Shown here piece by piece: positions 44,242-52,432 of a stretch of 64,000 nucleotides of DNA (its first letter is position 1; every line of letters begins with the position of its first letter). The stretch spans positions 1-64,000 of the forward strand of contig NZ_QEOO01000011.1 of the NCBI RefSeq assembly GCF_003121585.1, in the 5' to 3' direction. The stretch is from Nocardioides speluncae (lineage in GTDB: Bacteria; Actinomycetota; Actinomycetes; Propionibacteriales; Nocardioidaceae). Position numbers and translations under genes: made by a program. The notes under the pieces were generated by a model. It searched no databases. It saw nothing but the letters and a program-made list of their open reading frames with translations, and was not told the DNA's origin.

Positions 44242-45897
44242 CTACGGCGTGTAGGGCAGCAGGGCGCCACTACGAGACGTCTCGCGGCCGTCGCTCCAGA
44301 CCGTGGTGGTGCCGATGATCGGCGGGTCCGGCTGATAGGTGAGGTCCTTCGGCGCACCCGGCATCTGGGTCTCCCACAGCCGGCCCTCCAGGTTGCTCCA
44401 GCGGCCGGCGAAGTCGTGCACCCGCAGCTCGATCCGGCTCGGGTAGACGTCACCCACCAGGTAGTTGGAGTGCGCGAAGGCGAACAGCCCGCCGTGCGCG
44501 ATCTGGACGATGCCGTCGCGGCTCACCTCGGTGACCGAGTGCACCTCACCGGTCAGATAGAGGTCGACGCCGTACTTCTTGAACACGCCCCACAGCTCCG
44601 ACGACGCGCCGTTGCTGTACATCAGGCCCGACGAGGACGACTTGCGAACCGGGCCGACGATCGGAGTGTGGCCCTGGACGATGATCCAGTCGATCCCGTC
44701 GGCCTGGGCCTGGGCGAGCACGCCGCGCAGCCACAGCATCTGCTGCGGGTCGAGCCGGATCAGCATTTCCTCTGGCTGATCGTCGAAGACGTCGATGGTG
44801 ACCATCTGCACCTCGGGATCCGGCCGCCAGGCGTACGCCGTGAACTCGTGCTCCGACCCGACGGGACGGTCCGCGAACCGCGGCTGCCCGTTGTTGCGGA
44901 TCGTGAACTGCTGGGCGAACTCCTCGCGGAAGGTCGGCGCGAGGCGCCGCTTGTCGTCGTTGACCCACGGGTCGTCGCCGTACTCGTGGTCACCCATCGC
45001 GGGGTACACCCGGCCCTGCGGGAAGCCGTGGTCGATGAGCCGCTCCTCCCACTCCGGGTAGTAGGTGATCGCCGCCCGCCGGAGGGCGGTCTGCTTCTCC
45101 TCGAAGGTGCCGACCGGCCCGAAGTTCCCGGTGTTGTCGCTGTCCTTGCCCCAGTGCCCGTTGACCAGGTCGCCGGCGACCAGGACGTTGTCCGGCTCGT
45201 GCTCGCCCCACTCGCCCAGCACGGTGTCCAGGGCCAGCTCTTGGGCGTCGTTGGTCGAGTTCTCGCTGATCGTCGGGTCCCAGTCCGCGCCCGAGCCCGG
45301 CCGGGCCAGGTCGGCGACGTCGGCGTTGAGGAAGTCCGGGCTCGACAGGAACCGGAACGAGTGCGGCACGGTCGACCCGCCCGAGGTGATCAGCTTGGAG
45401 TACGGCGGCCGCGCCGTCGGGCCGCCGTTGAGGCTGGCGCTGACGTAGACCCGGCTGCCGGGAAGGTTGGCGACCCTGACCGGGATGTCGACGGTCTTCG
45501 TGCCGTCGGCACGCAGCGGGCCGATGCTGCACCTGAGACGGAGCAGGTCCTGGGTGATCGATGAGTAGGCGTTGAGGATGTCGCTGGCCCGGCAGGCGTT
45601 CGGGATGCTGGTGAAGCGGCCGTTCGCGACCGCCACCCAGAGGTTTGCCGTACTCGCGGTGCCGCCCTTGACCACCACCCGCGCGGTGATCATCTTGTTG
45701 CCCGCGACCGGCGCCGAGCCTGACGGCCAGCTCATCGAGACCGTCGCGGATGCCGCGACGGTGGCCGCGGCCGCCGGCGCGGACTGGGCTGCGGGAGGCA
45801 CCGGACCCGACGCCAGCCCGGCGAAGGCCAGGCCGACGAGGCCGATCAGGGCGGTGGTGGCGAGGCTCCAGGAGCGCTGTCGGGCAGGTCGGCGCAT
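44242..45897 (-). CDS. Exported metallophosphoesterase
   Basis: A 551-residue calcineurin-like phosphoesterase with an N-terminal signal segment (SLATTALIGLVGLAFAGLAS). Metal-binding boxes are spaced as in the family: VLVAGDLVNG, YPAMGDHEYG, VQGHTPIVG and TGEVHSV. An Ig-like region precedes the catalytic domain. It converges on ipdC and is unrelated to steroid enzymes known to me; together with the GNAT gene it splits the KstR2 regulon. Substrate unknown. Confidence 0.85.
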   Translation of the reverse strand: MRRPARQRSWSLATTALIGLVGLAFAGLASGPVPPAAQSAPAAAATVAASATVSMSWPSGSAPVAGNKMITARVVVKGGTASTANLWVAVANGRFTSIPNACRASDILNAYSSITQDLLRLRCSIGPLRADGTKTVDIPVRVANLPGSRVYVSASLNGGPTARPPYSKLITSGGSTVPHSFRFLSSPDFLNADVADLARPGSGADWDPTISENSTNDAQELALDTVLGEWGEHEPDNVLVAGDLVNGHWGKDSDNTGNFGPVGTFEEKQTALRRAAITYYPEWEERLIDHGFPQGRVYPAMGDHEYGDDPWVNDDKRRLAPTFREEFAQQFTIRNNGQPRFADRPVGSEHEFTAYAWRPDPEVQMVTIDVFDDQPEEMLIRLDPQQMLWLRGVLAQAQADGIDWIIVQGHTPIVGPVRKSSSSGLMYSNGASSELWGVFKKYGVDLYLTGEVHSVTEVSRDGIVQIAHGGLFAFAHSNYLVGDVYPSRIELRVHDFAGRWSNLEGRLWETQMPGAPKDLTYQPDPPIIGTTTVWSDGRETSRSGALLPYTP

Positions 45898-45941
45898 CGC
45901 GCCATCGTAAGGGGATCGGCGGGCCGACCGGGCATTACTGG

Positions 45942-46928
45942 CTAAAGGTCTCGCTGGAACTGCAGGCCCCGGCCCAGGATCTGGTAGCCCAGCGCCTTGT
46001 TCACCCCGATCATGTGGTCGTTGCTCTCGGCGTTCCAGGTGTCGACGGTGAGTACCTGCGGCTGGTCAGCACGCAGCCAGAGCATCATGTCGGCCTTGAG
46101 AAGCAGCCCAAGCCGGTTTCCCCGGTGAGCCGGGGAGACCGCCGTGTCGTGCTGGTGGCCGATCCAGGGACGCTCCTCCTCGACCGCGACCACGGTGTGG
46201 CCGGCCAGCTCACCGGTCTCGCGGTGCCGGGCCACGATCCGGAACAGCGCCTGCTTGCGGCCGAGCTGCGCCTCTTCGTAGTCGCGGACCCGCTCGGGCG
46301 GGAACACCTCGTCCTCGATGTCGAGGTCGTCGGTCGGGGCGTCGTTGATGGCGGCGGTGAGCCCGGCCAGCGCGGACAGTTCGTCGTCGGGCGTGAGCCC
46401 GGTCCGGCGTACCAGCTCGTACGCCGCGGTGGCGGCCGCCGCCTGCTCCCGGTCCCGCTCCACGGTGGTCCAGTCGATGTCGGCGAGCGTCTGGCGCCGG
46501 TTGATAGCCTGCGACTTCCGCTCGAACCCGTGCTTGGTGGCGAAGGCGATGGCCGTCTCGGACTCCCAGGCGTCGATGCCGACCGAGCTCCGGCCCTCGC
46601 CGCGGGCCCGCTCGACCAGCGCCTCCAGGATCTGGGTCCCGTAGCCGCGGCGGCGGTGCTCCGGCGCCACGACGACACCGAGCCAGGCGAGGTGCTTGTT
46701 GTCCCACTCACTGGTCGAGTACTCGCCGAGCCCGACCGCCTTGCCGTCCTCGACCGCAACGAAGGCCAGCATCGGCTCCTTGTCCCAGCCGAAGCGGAGG
46801 AAGCCACGCTCGTCACTCTCGGTAGCCGGGTGGTCCCACGGGCTGTCCACGGCGGAGGCAGCGTTGAGTATCTCGACGCGGCCGCGTACGTCGTCGAGGT
46901 CGTCGGGTCCGAACTGGCGAAGCTCCAT
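45942..46928 (-). CDS. GNAT N-acetyltransferase, two-domain
   Basis: A 328-residue protein with two GNAT-like domains. The first carries the acetyl-CoA loop VVAPEHRRRGYGTQILEAL; the second has AVSPAHRGNRLGLLLKADM and ends NKALGYQILGR. ATG 46928 (MELRQFGPDD) is used; an in-frame TTG lies two codons earlier. Such double GNATs include mycothiol synthase relatives, but MshD-specific features are not clear. Not obviously part of steroid metabolism. Confidence 0.85.
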   Translation of the reverse strand: MELRQFGPDDLDDVRGRVEILNAASAVDSPWDHPATESDERGFLRFGWDKEPMLAFVAVEDGKAVGLGEYSTSEWDNKHLAWLGVVVAPEHRRRGYGTQILEALVERARGEGRSSVGIDAWESETAIAFATKHGFERKSQAINRRQTLADIDWTTVERDREQAAAATAAYELVRRTGLTPDDELSALAGLTAAINDAPTDDLDIEDEVFPPERVRDYEEAQLGRKQALFRIVARHRETGELAGHTVVAVEEERPWIGHQHDTAVSPAHRGNRLGLLLKADMMLWLRADQPQVLTVDTWNAESNDHMIGVNKALGYQILGRGLQFQRDL

Positions 46929-46973
46929 GGACAAGACGATCCAGCAATGGCCGCTCGGCGCGCACCTGGTTTT

Positions 46974-48122
46974 CTAGAGGCGCTCGATGATCGTGACGTT
47001 GGCCTGGCCGCCGCCCTCACACATCGTCTGCAGGCCGTAGCGGCCGCCGGTGCGCTCGAGCTCGTGCAGCAGCGTGGTCATGATCCGGGTGCCCGTCGCG
47101 CCGATCGGGTGCCCGAGCGCGATCCCGCCGCCGTTGACGTTGACCTTGTCGTGCGGCACGTCGAGCTCGCGCATCCAGGCGAGTACGACGGATGCGAAGG
47201 CCTCGTTGCACTCGAACAGGTCGATGTCGTCGACCGACACTCCGGCACGGTCCAGCGCGTGCCGGGTGGCCGCGATCGGGCCGGTCAGCATCCAGACCGG
47301 GTCGTCGCCGCGCACGCTGAGGTGGTGCACCCGGGCACGCGGGCTCAGCCCGTGCTCGCGTACGGCGCGCTCGGACGCCACCAGCACCGCCGACGCACCG
47401 TCGCAGATCTGGGAGGCGACGGCGGCGGTGATCCGGCCGCCCTCGGCGAGCGGCTGGAGCGCGGCCATCTTCTCCAGCGACGTCTCCCGCGGGCACTCGT
47501 CGGCGGCCAGCTCCCCGACCGGCGAGAGCTCGCGGTCGAACCGGCCTTCGGCGGCCGCCGCTCGCGCCCGCTCATGGGAGGCCAGCGCGAACTCCTCCAT
47601 CTCCTCCCGGGAGATCCCCCACTTCTCGGCGATCATCTCGGCCGAGCGGAACTGCGAGACCTCCTGGTCGCCGTACCGCTGCTGCCAGCCGGGCGACTCC
47701 GCGAACGGCGTGCTGAAGCCGTACTGCTGGCCGACCAGCATCGCCGCCGAGATCGGGATCGCGCTCATGTTCTGGACACCGCCGGCCACCACCAGGTCCT
47801 GGGTGCCGGACAGCACGCCCTGGGCCGCGAAGTGCACGGCCTGCTGCGAGGAGCCGCACTGCCGGTCGATGGTCACGCCCGGCACGTGGTCGGGCAGCCC
47901 GGCCACCAGCCACGCAGTGCGGGCGACGTCGCCGGCCTGGGAGCCGATCGTGTCGCAGCAGCCCAGGATCACGTCGTCGACGGCGGCGGGATCGGCGCCG
48001 CTGCGCCGCATCAGCGCGGACAGCACGTGTCCGGCGAGGTCGGCGGAGTGGACGCCCGCCAGCGAGCCGCCGCGCTTGCCGACCGGCGTACGGACTGCTT
48101 CGACGAGATATGCCTCAGCCAC
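46974..48122 (-). CDS. fadA6: Acetyl-CoA acetyltransferase FadA6 (ring degradation)
   Basis: A 382-residue thiolase that in the KstR2 regulon performs thiolysis of a ring-derived beta-ketoacyl-CoA. Nucleophile Cys89 in IDRQCGSSQQ, His in GHPIGATGTR, second Cys in TMCEGGGQANV, and ECNEAFASV. GTG 48122 starts VAEAYLVEAVRTPVGKR, overlapping the last codons of kstR2 by eight bases, with AAGGAG before it. Adjacent order kstR2-fadA6 equals Rv3557c-Rv3556c. Confidence 0.92.
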   Translation of the reverse strand: MAEAYLVEAVRTPVGKRGGSLAGVHSADLAGHVLSALMRRSGADPAAVDDVILGCCDTIGSQAGDVARTAWLVAGLPDHVPGVTIDRQCGSSQQAVHFAAQGVLSGTQDLVVAGGVQNMSAIPISAAMLVGQQYGFSTPFAESPGWQQRYGDQEVSQFRSAEMIAEKWGISREEMEEFALASHERARAAAAEGRFDRELSPVGELAADECPRETSLEKMAALQPLAEGGRITAAVASQICDGASAVLVASERAVREHGLSPRARVHHLSVRGDDPVWMLTGPIAATRHALDRAGVSVDDIDLFECNEAFASVVLAWMRELDVPHDKVNVNGGGIALGHPIGATGTRIMTTLLHELERTGGRYGLQTMCEGGGQANVTIIERL

Positions 48123-48744
48123 GGTTGCGCTCCTTCGAGATGCCATCGAGCAGGATCGAGACATACTGGTCCGCGATGTCGCGGTGGGTCAGCTCGCCGC
48201 CGGGGCGGTACCAGCGGACGGCGACCCAGACCGTGTCCCGGATGAACCGGTAGACCAGCTCCACGTCGAGGTCCTTGCGGAGTACACCGCTGCGAACCCC
48301 CTCGTCGAGCAGCGTGATCCAGACCTGGCGGGACTGCTGGTTGCGCTCGGCGAGGTAGCTGAACCGCTCCGAGCCACCGAGGTAGTCGGCGTCGTTCTGG
48401 AAGATCGCGACCTCGGCGGGGTGCTGGTCGATCGCCTCAAACGACAGCCGCACGCACGCCTCGATCTTGGTCCGGGCGTCATCGTCGCCGGCCAGCACCG
48501 CGTCGTAGTTGCCGAACAGCTCTTCCTGGAAGGTCGACAGGATCTCGTCGACCATCGACTCCTTGGAGTCGAAGTGGTGGTAGAGGCTGCCGGACAGGAT
48601 GCCCGCGGCGTCGGCGATGTCGCGGACGGTGGTGTTCTTGAAGCCCTTCTCGGCGAACAGCCGGGCCGCGATCGCGAGCAGCTGGTCGCGGCGGGAGCCT
48701 GTTGAGACCCCGGTCGATTGCTCAGACGTGCTGGCTGCTGACAC
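48115..48744 (-). CDS. kstR2: TetR-family repressor KstR2
   Basis: KstR2 represses the HIP (ring C/D) genes and is released by HIP-CoA. The 209-residue protein has the HTH TTVRDIADAAGILSGSLYHH followed by FDSKESMVDE, and a C-terminal domain with the strongly conserved DLDVELVYRFIRDTVWV and VRWYRPGGELT. These stretches agree with mycobacterial KstR2 as recalled. GTG 48744 has GGAGGTGA upstream. The ribosome site and first codons are a duplicate of the end of the neighbouring ipdF gene. Confidence 0.94.
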   Translation of the reverse strand: MSAASTSEQSTGVSTGSRRDQLLAIAARLFAEKGFKNTTVRDIADAAGILSGSLYHHFDSKESMVDEILSTFQEELFGNYDAVLAGDDDARTKIEACVRLSFEAIDQHPAEVAIFQNDADYLGGSERFSYLAERNQQSRQVWITLLDEGVRSGVLRKDLDVELVYRFIRDTVWVAVRWYRPGGELTHRDIADQYVSILLDGISKERNRG

Positions 48745-48798
48745 TGGTCACCTCCATCGGGTGTTCAGGCGTGCTGGCTGCTGACACTGATCACCTCT
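48727..48798. repeat. 28-bp direct duplication spanning ipdF end and kstR2 start
   Basis: CGTGCTGGCTGCTGACACTG plus the following eight bases at 48727-48754 recurs at 48770-48797 with one mismatch (period 43 bp). On the minus strand one copy encodes the last residues of ipdF (SVSSQHA, stop), the other supplies the kstR2 ribosome site, GTG start and codons for SAAST. The upstream gene's tail was apparently copied to make a new translation start. Confidence 0.85.
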
Positions 48799-49568
48799 CC
48801 GGTCAGGTACGACGAGTAGTCGCTCGCCAAGAACACCATCACGTTGGCCACCTCCCACGGCTCGGCGGCCCGGCCGAACGCCTCGCGCTGCTTCAGCTCG
48901 GCCAGCAGCTCGTCGCTGGTCACCTTTGCCAGGAACGGGTGCATGGCCAGGCTGGGGCTGACCGCGTTGACCCGGATGCCGTGTGGCGCCAGGTCCAGCG
49001 CGGAGCAGCGGGTCAGCGCCATCACGCCTGCTTTGGCAGCGGCGTAGTGGGCCTGCCCCTCCTGGGCCCGCCAGCCGATGACCGACGCGTTGTTGACGAT
49101 CACGCCCTTGGTGGCGCGGTCGACCATCCGCCGGGCGGCTGCGCGGGTGCAGCGCATGGTTCCGGTGAGCGTGATGTCGATGACGCGTGCCCACTGCTCG
49201 TCGGTCATCTCCAGGAGACTCGCGGTGCCGCCGAGGCCGGCGTTGTTGACCATCACGTCGACACCGCCCGCTGCCTCGGCCGCGTCGAGCAGGGCGGCGA
49301 TGTCGGCCTCGACGGTCACGTCGCAACGGATCGCGGTGACCCGCTCCTTGCCGAACTCGTCCGCGAGCGTCTCCCCCGCCTCGGCCAGGCGACGCTCGTG
49401 GGTGTCGCCGAGTACGACGTGGCTCGCGCCCTCCTCGAGCGCGCGGCGTACCACCGCGGCGCCGATGCCGGCGCCCGCCGCGGCGGTCACCACGACCACC
49501 TTGCCCGCGAGCAGGTCGTGGCCGGCGACGTAGGCCGGTGTGGGCTGTTCGGATCGGGTGGCGGTCAT
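48765..49568 (-). CDS. ipdF: IpdF, short-chain dehydrogenase of HIP-CoA degradation
   Basis: A 267-residue SDR matching Rv3559c: VVVTAAAGAGIGAAVVRRALEEG (unusual AAAGAGIG cofactor loop), NNAGLGGTASLLEMTDEQW, VIVNNASVIGWRAQEGQAHY with Y-x3-K (YAAAKAGVMALTRCSA), and the C-terminus EPWEVANVMVFLASDYSSYL. It oxidises a hydroxyacyl-CoA in ring C/D breakdown. Its ATG 49568 overlaps the fadE30 stop, so it is second in fadE30-ipdF-kstR2-fadA6. Confidence 0.93.
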   Translation of the reverse strand: MTATRSEQPTPAYVAGHDLLAGKVVVVTAAAGAGIGAAVVRRALEEGASHVVLGDTHERRLAEAGETLADEFGKERVTAIRCDVTVEADIAALLDAAEAAGGVDVMVNNAGLGGTASLLEMTDEQWARVIDITLTGTMRCTRAAARRMVDRATKGVIVNNASVIGWRAQEGQAHYAAAKAGVMALTRCSALDLAPHGIRVNAVSPSLAMHPFLAKVTSDELLAELKQREAFGRAAEPWEVANVMVFLASDYSSYLTGEVISVSSQHA

Positions 49569-50743
49569 CGCTGGTCGCCCTTCGGCTCGGGAGGGAGGCC
49601 GAGCACGCGCTCGGCCAGGATGTTGAGCTGGACCTCGTTGCTGCCGCCGTACAGCGTGTCGGCGCGGCTGAAGAGGTAGAGCCGCTGCCAGCGGTCGGGC
49701 TGGTACGGCGCGCCGACCGTCAGCGCCGCGCGGCCGGCGACGTCCATCGCCAGCTCGCCCAGCTGCCGGTGCCAGTTCGACCAGACCAGCTTGGCGATCG
49801 AGCCGGCGCCCGGTGACGGGTCGCCGGACAGCGTGCGCAGGGCGTTGGCGCGCATCACCTCCAGGCCGACCTTGGCCTGGGCCAGCCGGTCGTGGAGGAC
49901 CGGGTCGTCGTACGCGCCGGTCTGCCTGGCGAGCTCGATGACGCCGTCATGCTCGCGGGCGAAGCCGAGCTGCTGGCCGAGTGTGGAGACGCCGCGCTCC
50001 AGGCCGAGCAGTCCCATCGCCACCCGCCAGCCGTCGCCGGGCTCGCCGACCACCAGGTCGGCGTCGGTGCGGGCGCCGGTGAAGAAGACCTCGTTGAACT
50101 CCGAGCCGCCGGTGAGCTGCTCGATCGGCCGGACCTCGATGCCGGGCTGGTCCATCGGCACGAGCAGGAAGGACAGGCCGCGGTGCCGCTGCGAGTCCGG
50201 CTCGGTCCGGGCGATCACGAAGCACCAGTCGGAGAGGTGGGCAAGCGAGGTCCACACCTTCTGGCCGTCGATGACCCAGTCGTCGCCCTCGCGGCGAGCG
50301 CGGGTGGCGACGTTGGCCAGATCGGACCCGGCGCCGGGCTCGGAGTAGCCCTGGCACCACAGCTCCGTGACGTTGCGGATGCCGGGCAGGAACCGCGCCT
50401 TCTGGGCGTCGCTGCCGAACGCAATCAGGGTCGGCCCGAGCAGCTCCTCGCCGAGGTGGTTGGCCCGGCCCGGCGCGTCGGCGCGGGCGTACTCCTCATG
50501 GAAGATCGCCTGCTGGATCAGGCTCAGTCCGCGGCCGCCGTACTCCGCGGGCCAGCCGATGCAGGTCCAGCCGAGTGCTGCCAGGTGGCGGTCCCAGGCG
50601 ACCCGCTCGTCGTGGGCCTCGTGCTCGCGGCCCGGCCCGCCGAGCCCGCGCAGTTCGCCGAACTCGCCGCTCAGGGCGTCGTCGAGGAACGCCCGCACCT
50701 CGGCACGGAACGCCTCGTCGGCGGCCGAGTAGGTCAGGTCCAC
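49565..50743 (-). CDS. fadE30: Acyl-CoA dehydrogenase FadE30 (IpdE1 type)
   Basis: A 392-residue acyl-CoA dehydrogenase subunit. Flavin/substrate motifs: CQGYSEPGAGSDLANVATRA, GQKVWTSLAHLSDW, and a C-terminal YGGSNEVQLNILAERVLGL. FadE30 pairs with a short FadE (FadE33/IpdE2 in M. tuberculosis, as I recall) to desaturate the 5-hydroxy-HIP-CoA derivative. It is divergent from fadD3 with a KstR2-type palindrome between, exactly as Rv3560c/Rv3561. Confidence 0.92.
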   Translation of the reverse strand: MDLTYSAADEAFRAEVRAFLDDALSGEFGELRGLGGPGREHEAHDERVAWDRHLAALGWTCIGWPAEYGGRGLSLIQQAIFHEEYARADAPGRANHLGEELLGPTLIAFGSDAQKARFLPGIRNVTELWCQGYSEPGAGSDLANVATRARREGDDWVIDGQKVWTSLAHLSDWCFVIARTEPDSQRHRGLSFLLVPMDQPGIEVRPIEQLTGGSEFNEVFFTGARTDADLVVGEPGDGWRVAMGLLGLERGVSTLGQQLGFAREHDGVIELARQTGAYDDPVLHDRLAQAKVGLEVMRANALRTLSGDPSPGAGSIAKLVWSNWHRQLGELAMDVAGRAALTVGAPYQPDRWQRLYLFSRADTLYGGSNEVQLNILAERVLGLPPEPKGDQR

Positions 50744-50792
50744 GAGCGCTCCTTCCTGTTCCGGTGGGCGGGTTGTACGGCTACGCTAGCCT

Positions 50793-50810
50793 ACCAAGCA
50801 ACTGCTTGGT
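50793..50810. promoter_or_regulatory. KstR2-type operator (fadE30 / fadD3 divergent promoter)
   Basis: ACCAAGCAACTGCTTGGT, perfect 8-bp arms with AC centre, 50 bp before fadE30 and 15 bp before the fadD3 GTG. It shares every arm base with the site at 40741-40758. Controls two divergent operons covering most of the HIP pathway. Confidence 0.78.
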
Positions 50811-50824
50811 TGGGAGGAACGCCA

Positions 50825-52432
50825 GTGATCGAGACACCCGGCACTCTGCCGGCGCTGCTGGACGCCGTCGCGTCCGCGCAAGGAGACAGGCCTGCCGTCG
50901 TCGACGGCGAGGCCGCGTTGACGTTCGGCGAGCTGCGCGAGCAGGTCCGCTGCACCGCGCGGGCGTACGCCGCACTCGGTGTCGCGCCCGGCGACCGGGT
51001 CTCGATCTGGGCGCCGAACTGCTGGCAGTGGGAGGTCGCCGCGCTCGCCGTGACGTACGCCGGAGCCACGCTGGTCCCGCTCAACACCCGCTACACCGGC
51101 CACGAGGTGGTCGACGTGCTCCGCCGCACCAGCACCTCGCTGCTGGTCGTGGCCGACGGCTTCCTCGGCCGCAGCCAGCTGACCGAGCTGGAGGCCGCGG
51201 CCGCCGAGGAGGCATCCGAGCTCGGCTCCGAGGCCGACCTGGTCACCGGCCTCCCGGATCTCCGTGCCCTCGTCCGTATCTCGGGTGGTCGAGCAGCGAG
51301 CGCTAGCGAGCGTCGTCGAGACCACCTCAGTGGAGACCACATCGAGTGGGACGACCTCGCAACGGTCGCCGCGGACACCCCCGAGGACGAGATCGACCGG
51401 CGTGCCGCCGCAGTCAAGCCCGACGACATCGCCGACATCCTGTTCACCTCCGGCACCACCGGCCGGTCCAAGGGCGTGCTGACCGCCCACCGGCAGACCA
51501 TCGCCGCCGCCGACGTCTGGGCGCGGACGGTGGGCGTCACCGCCGAGGACCGCTACCTGGTGATCAACCCGTTCTTCCACTCCTTCGGCTACAAGGCCGG
51601 GATCGTGGTCTCGCTGGTCTCCGGCTGCGCGCTCTACCCTCAGGCGACCTTCGACCTGACCGGCGCTATGGAGCTGATCGACTCGGCCGGGATCACCGTG
51701 CTGCCGGGAGCCCCGACGGTCTTCCTCTCCCTGCTCAACACCGACCGGTCTGCGTACCACCTGGGCAGCCTGCGACTGGCGGTCACCGGCGCCGCGTTCG
51801 TGCCGGTCACGCTGATCGAGCAGATGCACAGCGTGCTCGGCATCGAGACGGCGCTGACCGCGTTCGGGATGACCGAGTGCGTGGTCGCCACGATGTGTCG
51901 CCCGGGCGACCCGCCCGAGCTGGTGGCCGCGACGTCGGGCCGCGCCGTCGACGGGCTGGAGATCTGGATCGCCGACGGCGAGATCCTGTTCCGGGGGCCG
52001 ATGGTGATGCGCGGCTATCTCGACGACCCGGAGGCGACCGCGGCGGCGATCGACGCCGACGGCTGGCTGCACACCGGCGACGTCGGCCACCTCGACGACA
52101 ACGGCTACCTGACCGTCACCGACCGGATCAAGGACATGTACATCTGCGGCGGCTTCAACGTCTACCCCGCCGAGGTCGAGCAGGCGCTGGCCCGGCTGGA
52201 CGGCGTCGTGGAGTCGGCCGTGGTCGGCGTACCCGACGAGCGGCTGGGCGAGGTCGGCCGGGCCTTCGTCGTACGCCGCGACGGTGCCACGCTGACCGAG
52301 GACGACGTGATCGCGCACGCCAAGGAGCGGATTGCGAACTTCAAGGTGCCGCGGTCGGTGGTCTTCGTCGACGCGCTGCCGCGCAACCTGTCCGGCAAGA
52401 TCCTGAAGACCGAGCTGAGGAGCGGATCGTGA
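50825..52432 (+). CDS. fadD3: HIP-CoA ligase FadD3
   Basis: FadD3 attaches CoA to the bicyclic propanoate HIP, the entry step of ring C/D degradation and source of the KstR2 inducer. The 535-residue ANL ligase has FTSGTTGRSKGVLTAHRQ, NPFFHSFGYKAG, FGMTECVVATM, HTGDVGHLDDNGYLTVTDR and the catalytic Lys in NLSGKILKTEL. GTG 50825 follows GGGAGGA. Residues 154-168 (GGRAASASERRRDHL) are encoded by an inserted palindromic repeat. First of fadD3-ech-fadE31-fadE32-fadE33. Confidence 0.94.
   Translation: MIETPGTLPALLDAVASAQGDRPAVVDGEAALTFGELREQVRCTARAYAALGVAPGDRVSIWAPNCWQWEVAALAVTYAGATLVPLNTRYTGHEVVDVLRRTSTSLLVVADGFLGRSQLTELEAAAAEEASELGSEADLVTGLPDLRALVRISGGRAASASERRRDHLSGDHIEWDDLATVAADTPEDEIDRRAAAVKPDDIADILFTSGTTGRSKGVLTAHRQTIAAADVWARTVGVTAEDRYLVINPFFHSFGYKAGIVVSLVSGCALYPQATFDLTGAMELIDSAGITVLPGAPTVFLSLLNTDRSAYHLGSLRLAVTGAAFVPVTLIEQMHSVLGIETALTAFGMTECVVATMCRPGDPPELVAATSGRAVDGLEIWIADGEILFRGPMVMRGYLDDPEATAAAIDADGWLHTGDVGHLDDNGYLTVTDRIKDMYICGGFNVYPAEVEQALARLDGVVESAVVGVPDERLGEVGRAFVVRRDGATLTEDDVIAHAKERIANFKVPRSVVFVDALPRNLSGKILKTELRSGS
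51284..51326. repeat. Intragenic palindromic repeat in fadD3
   Basis: A 43-bp imperfect palindrome: outer arms GGTGGTC and GACCACC, inner core GCGAGCGCTAGCGAGCG. It is read in frame as GGRAASASERRRDH, in a region where neighbouring sequence is acidic and otherwise family-like. It resembles extragenic palindromes and has been accommodated inside the gene. Confidence 0.7.
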
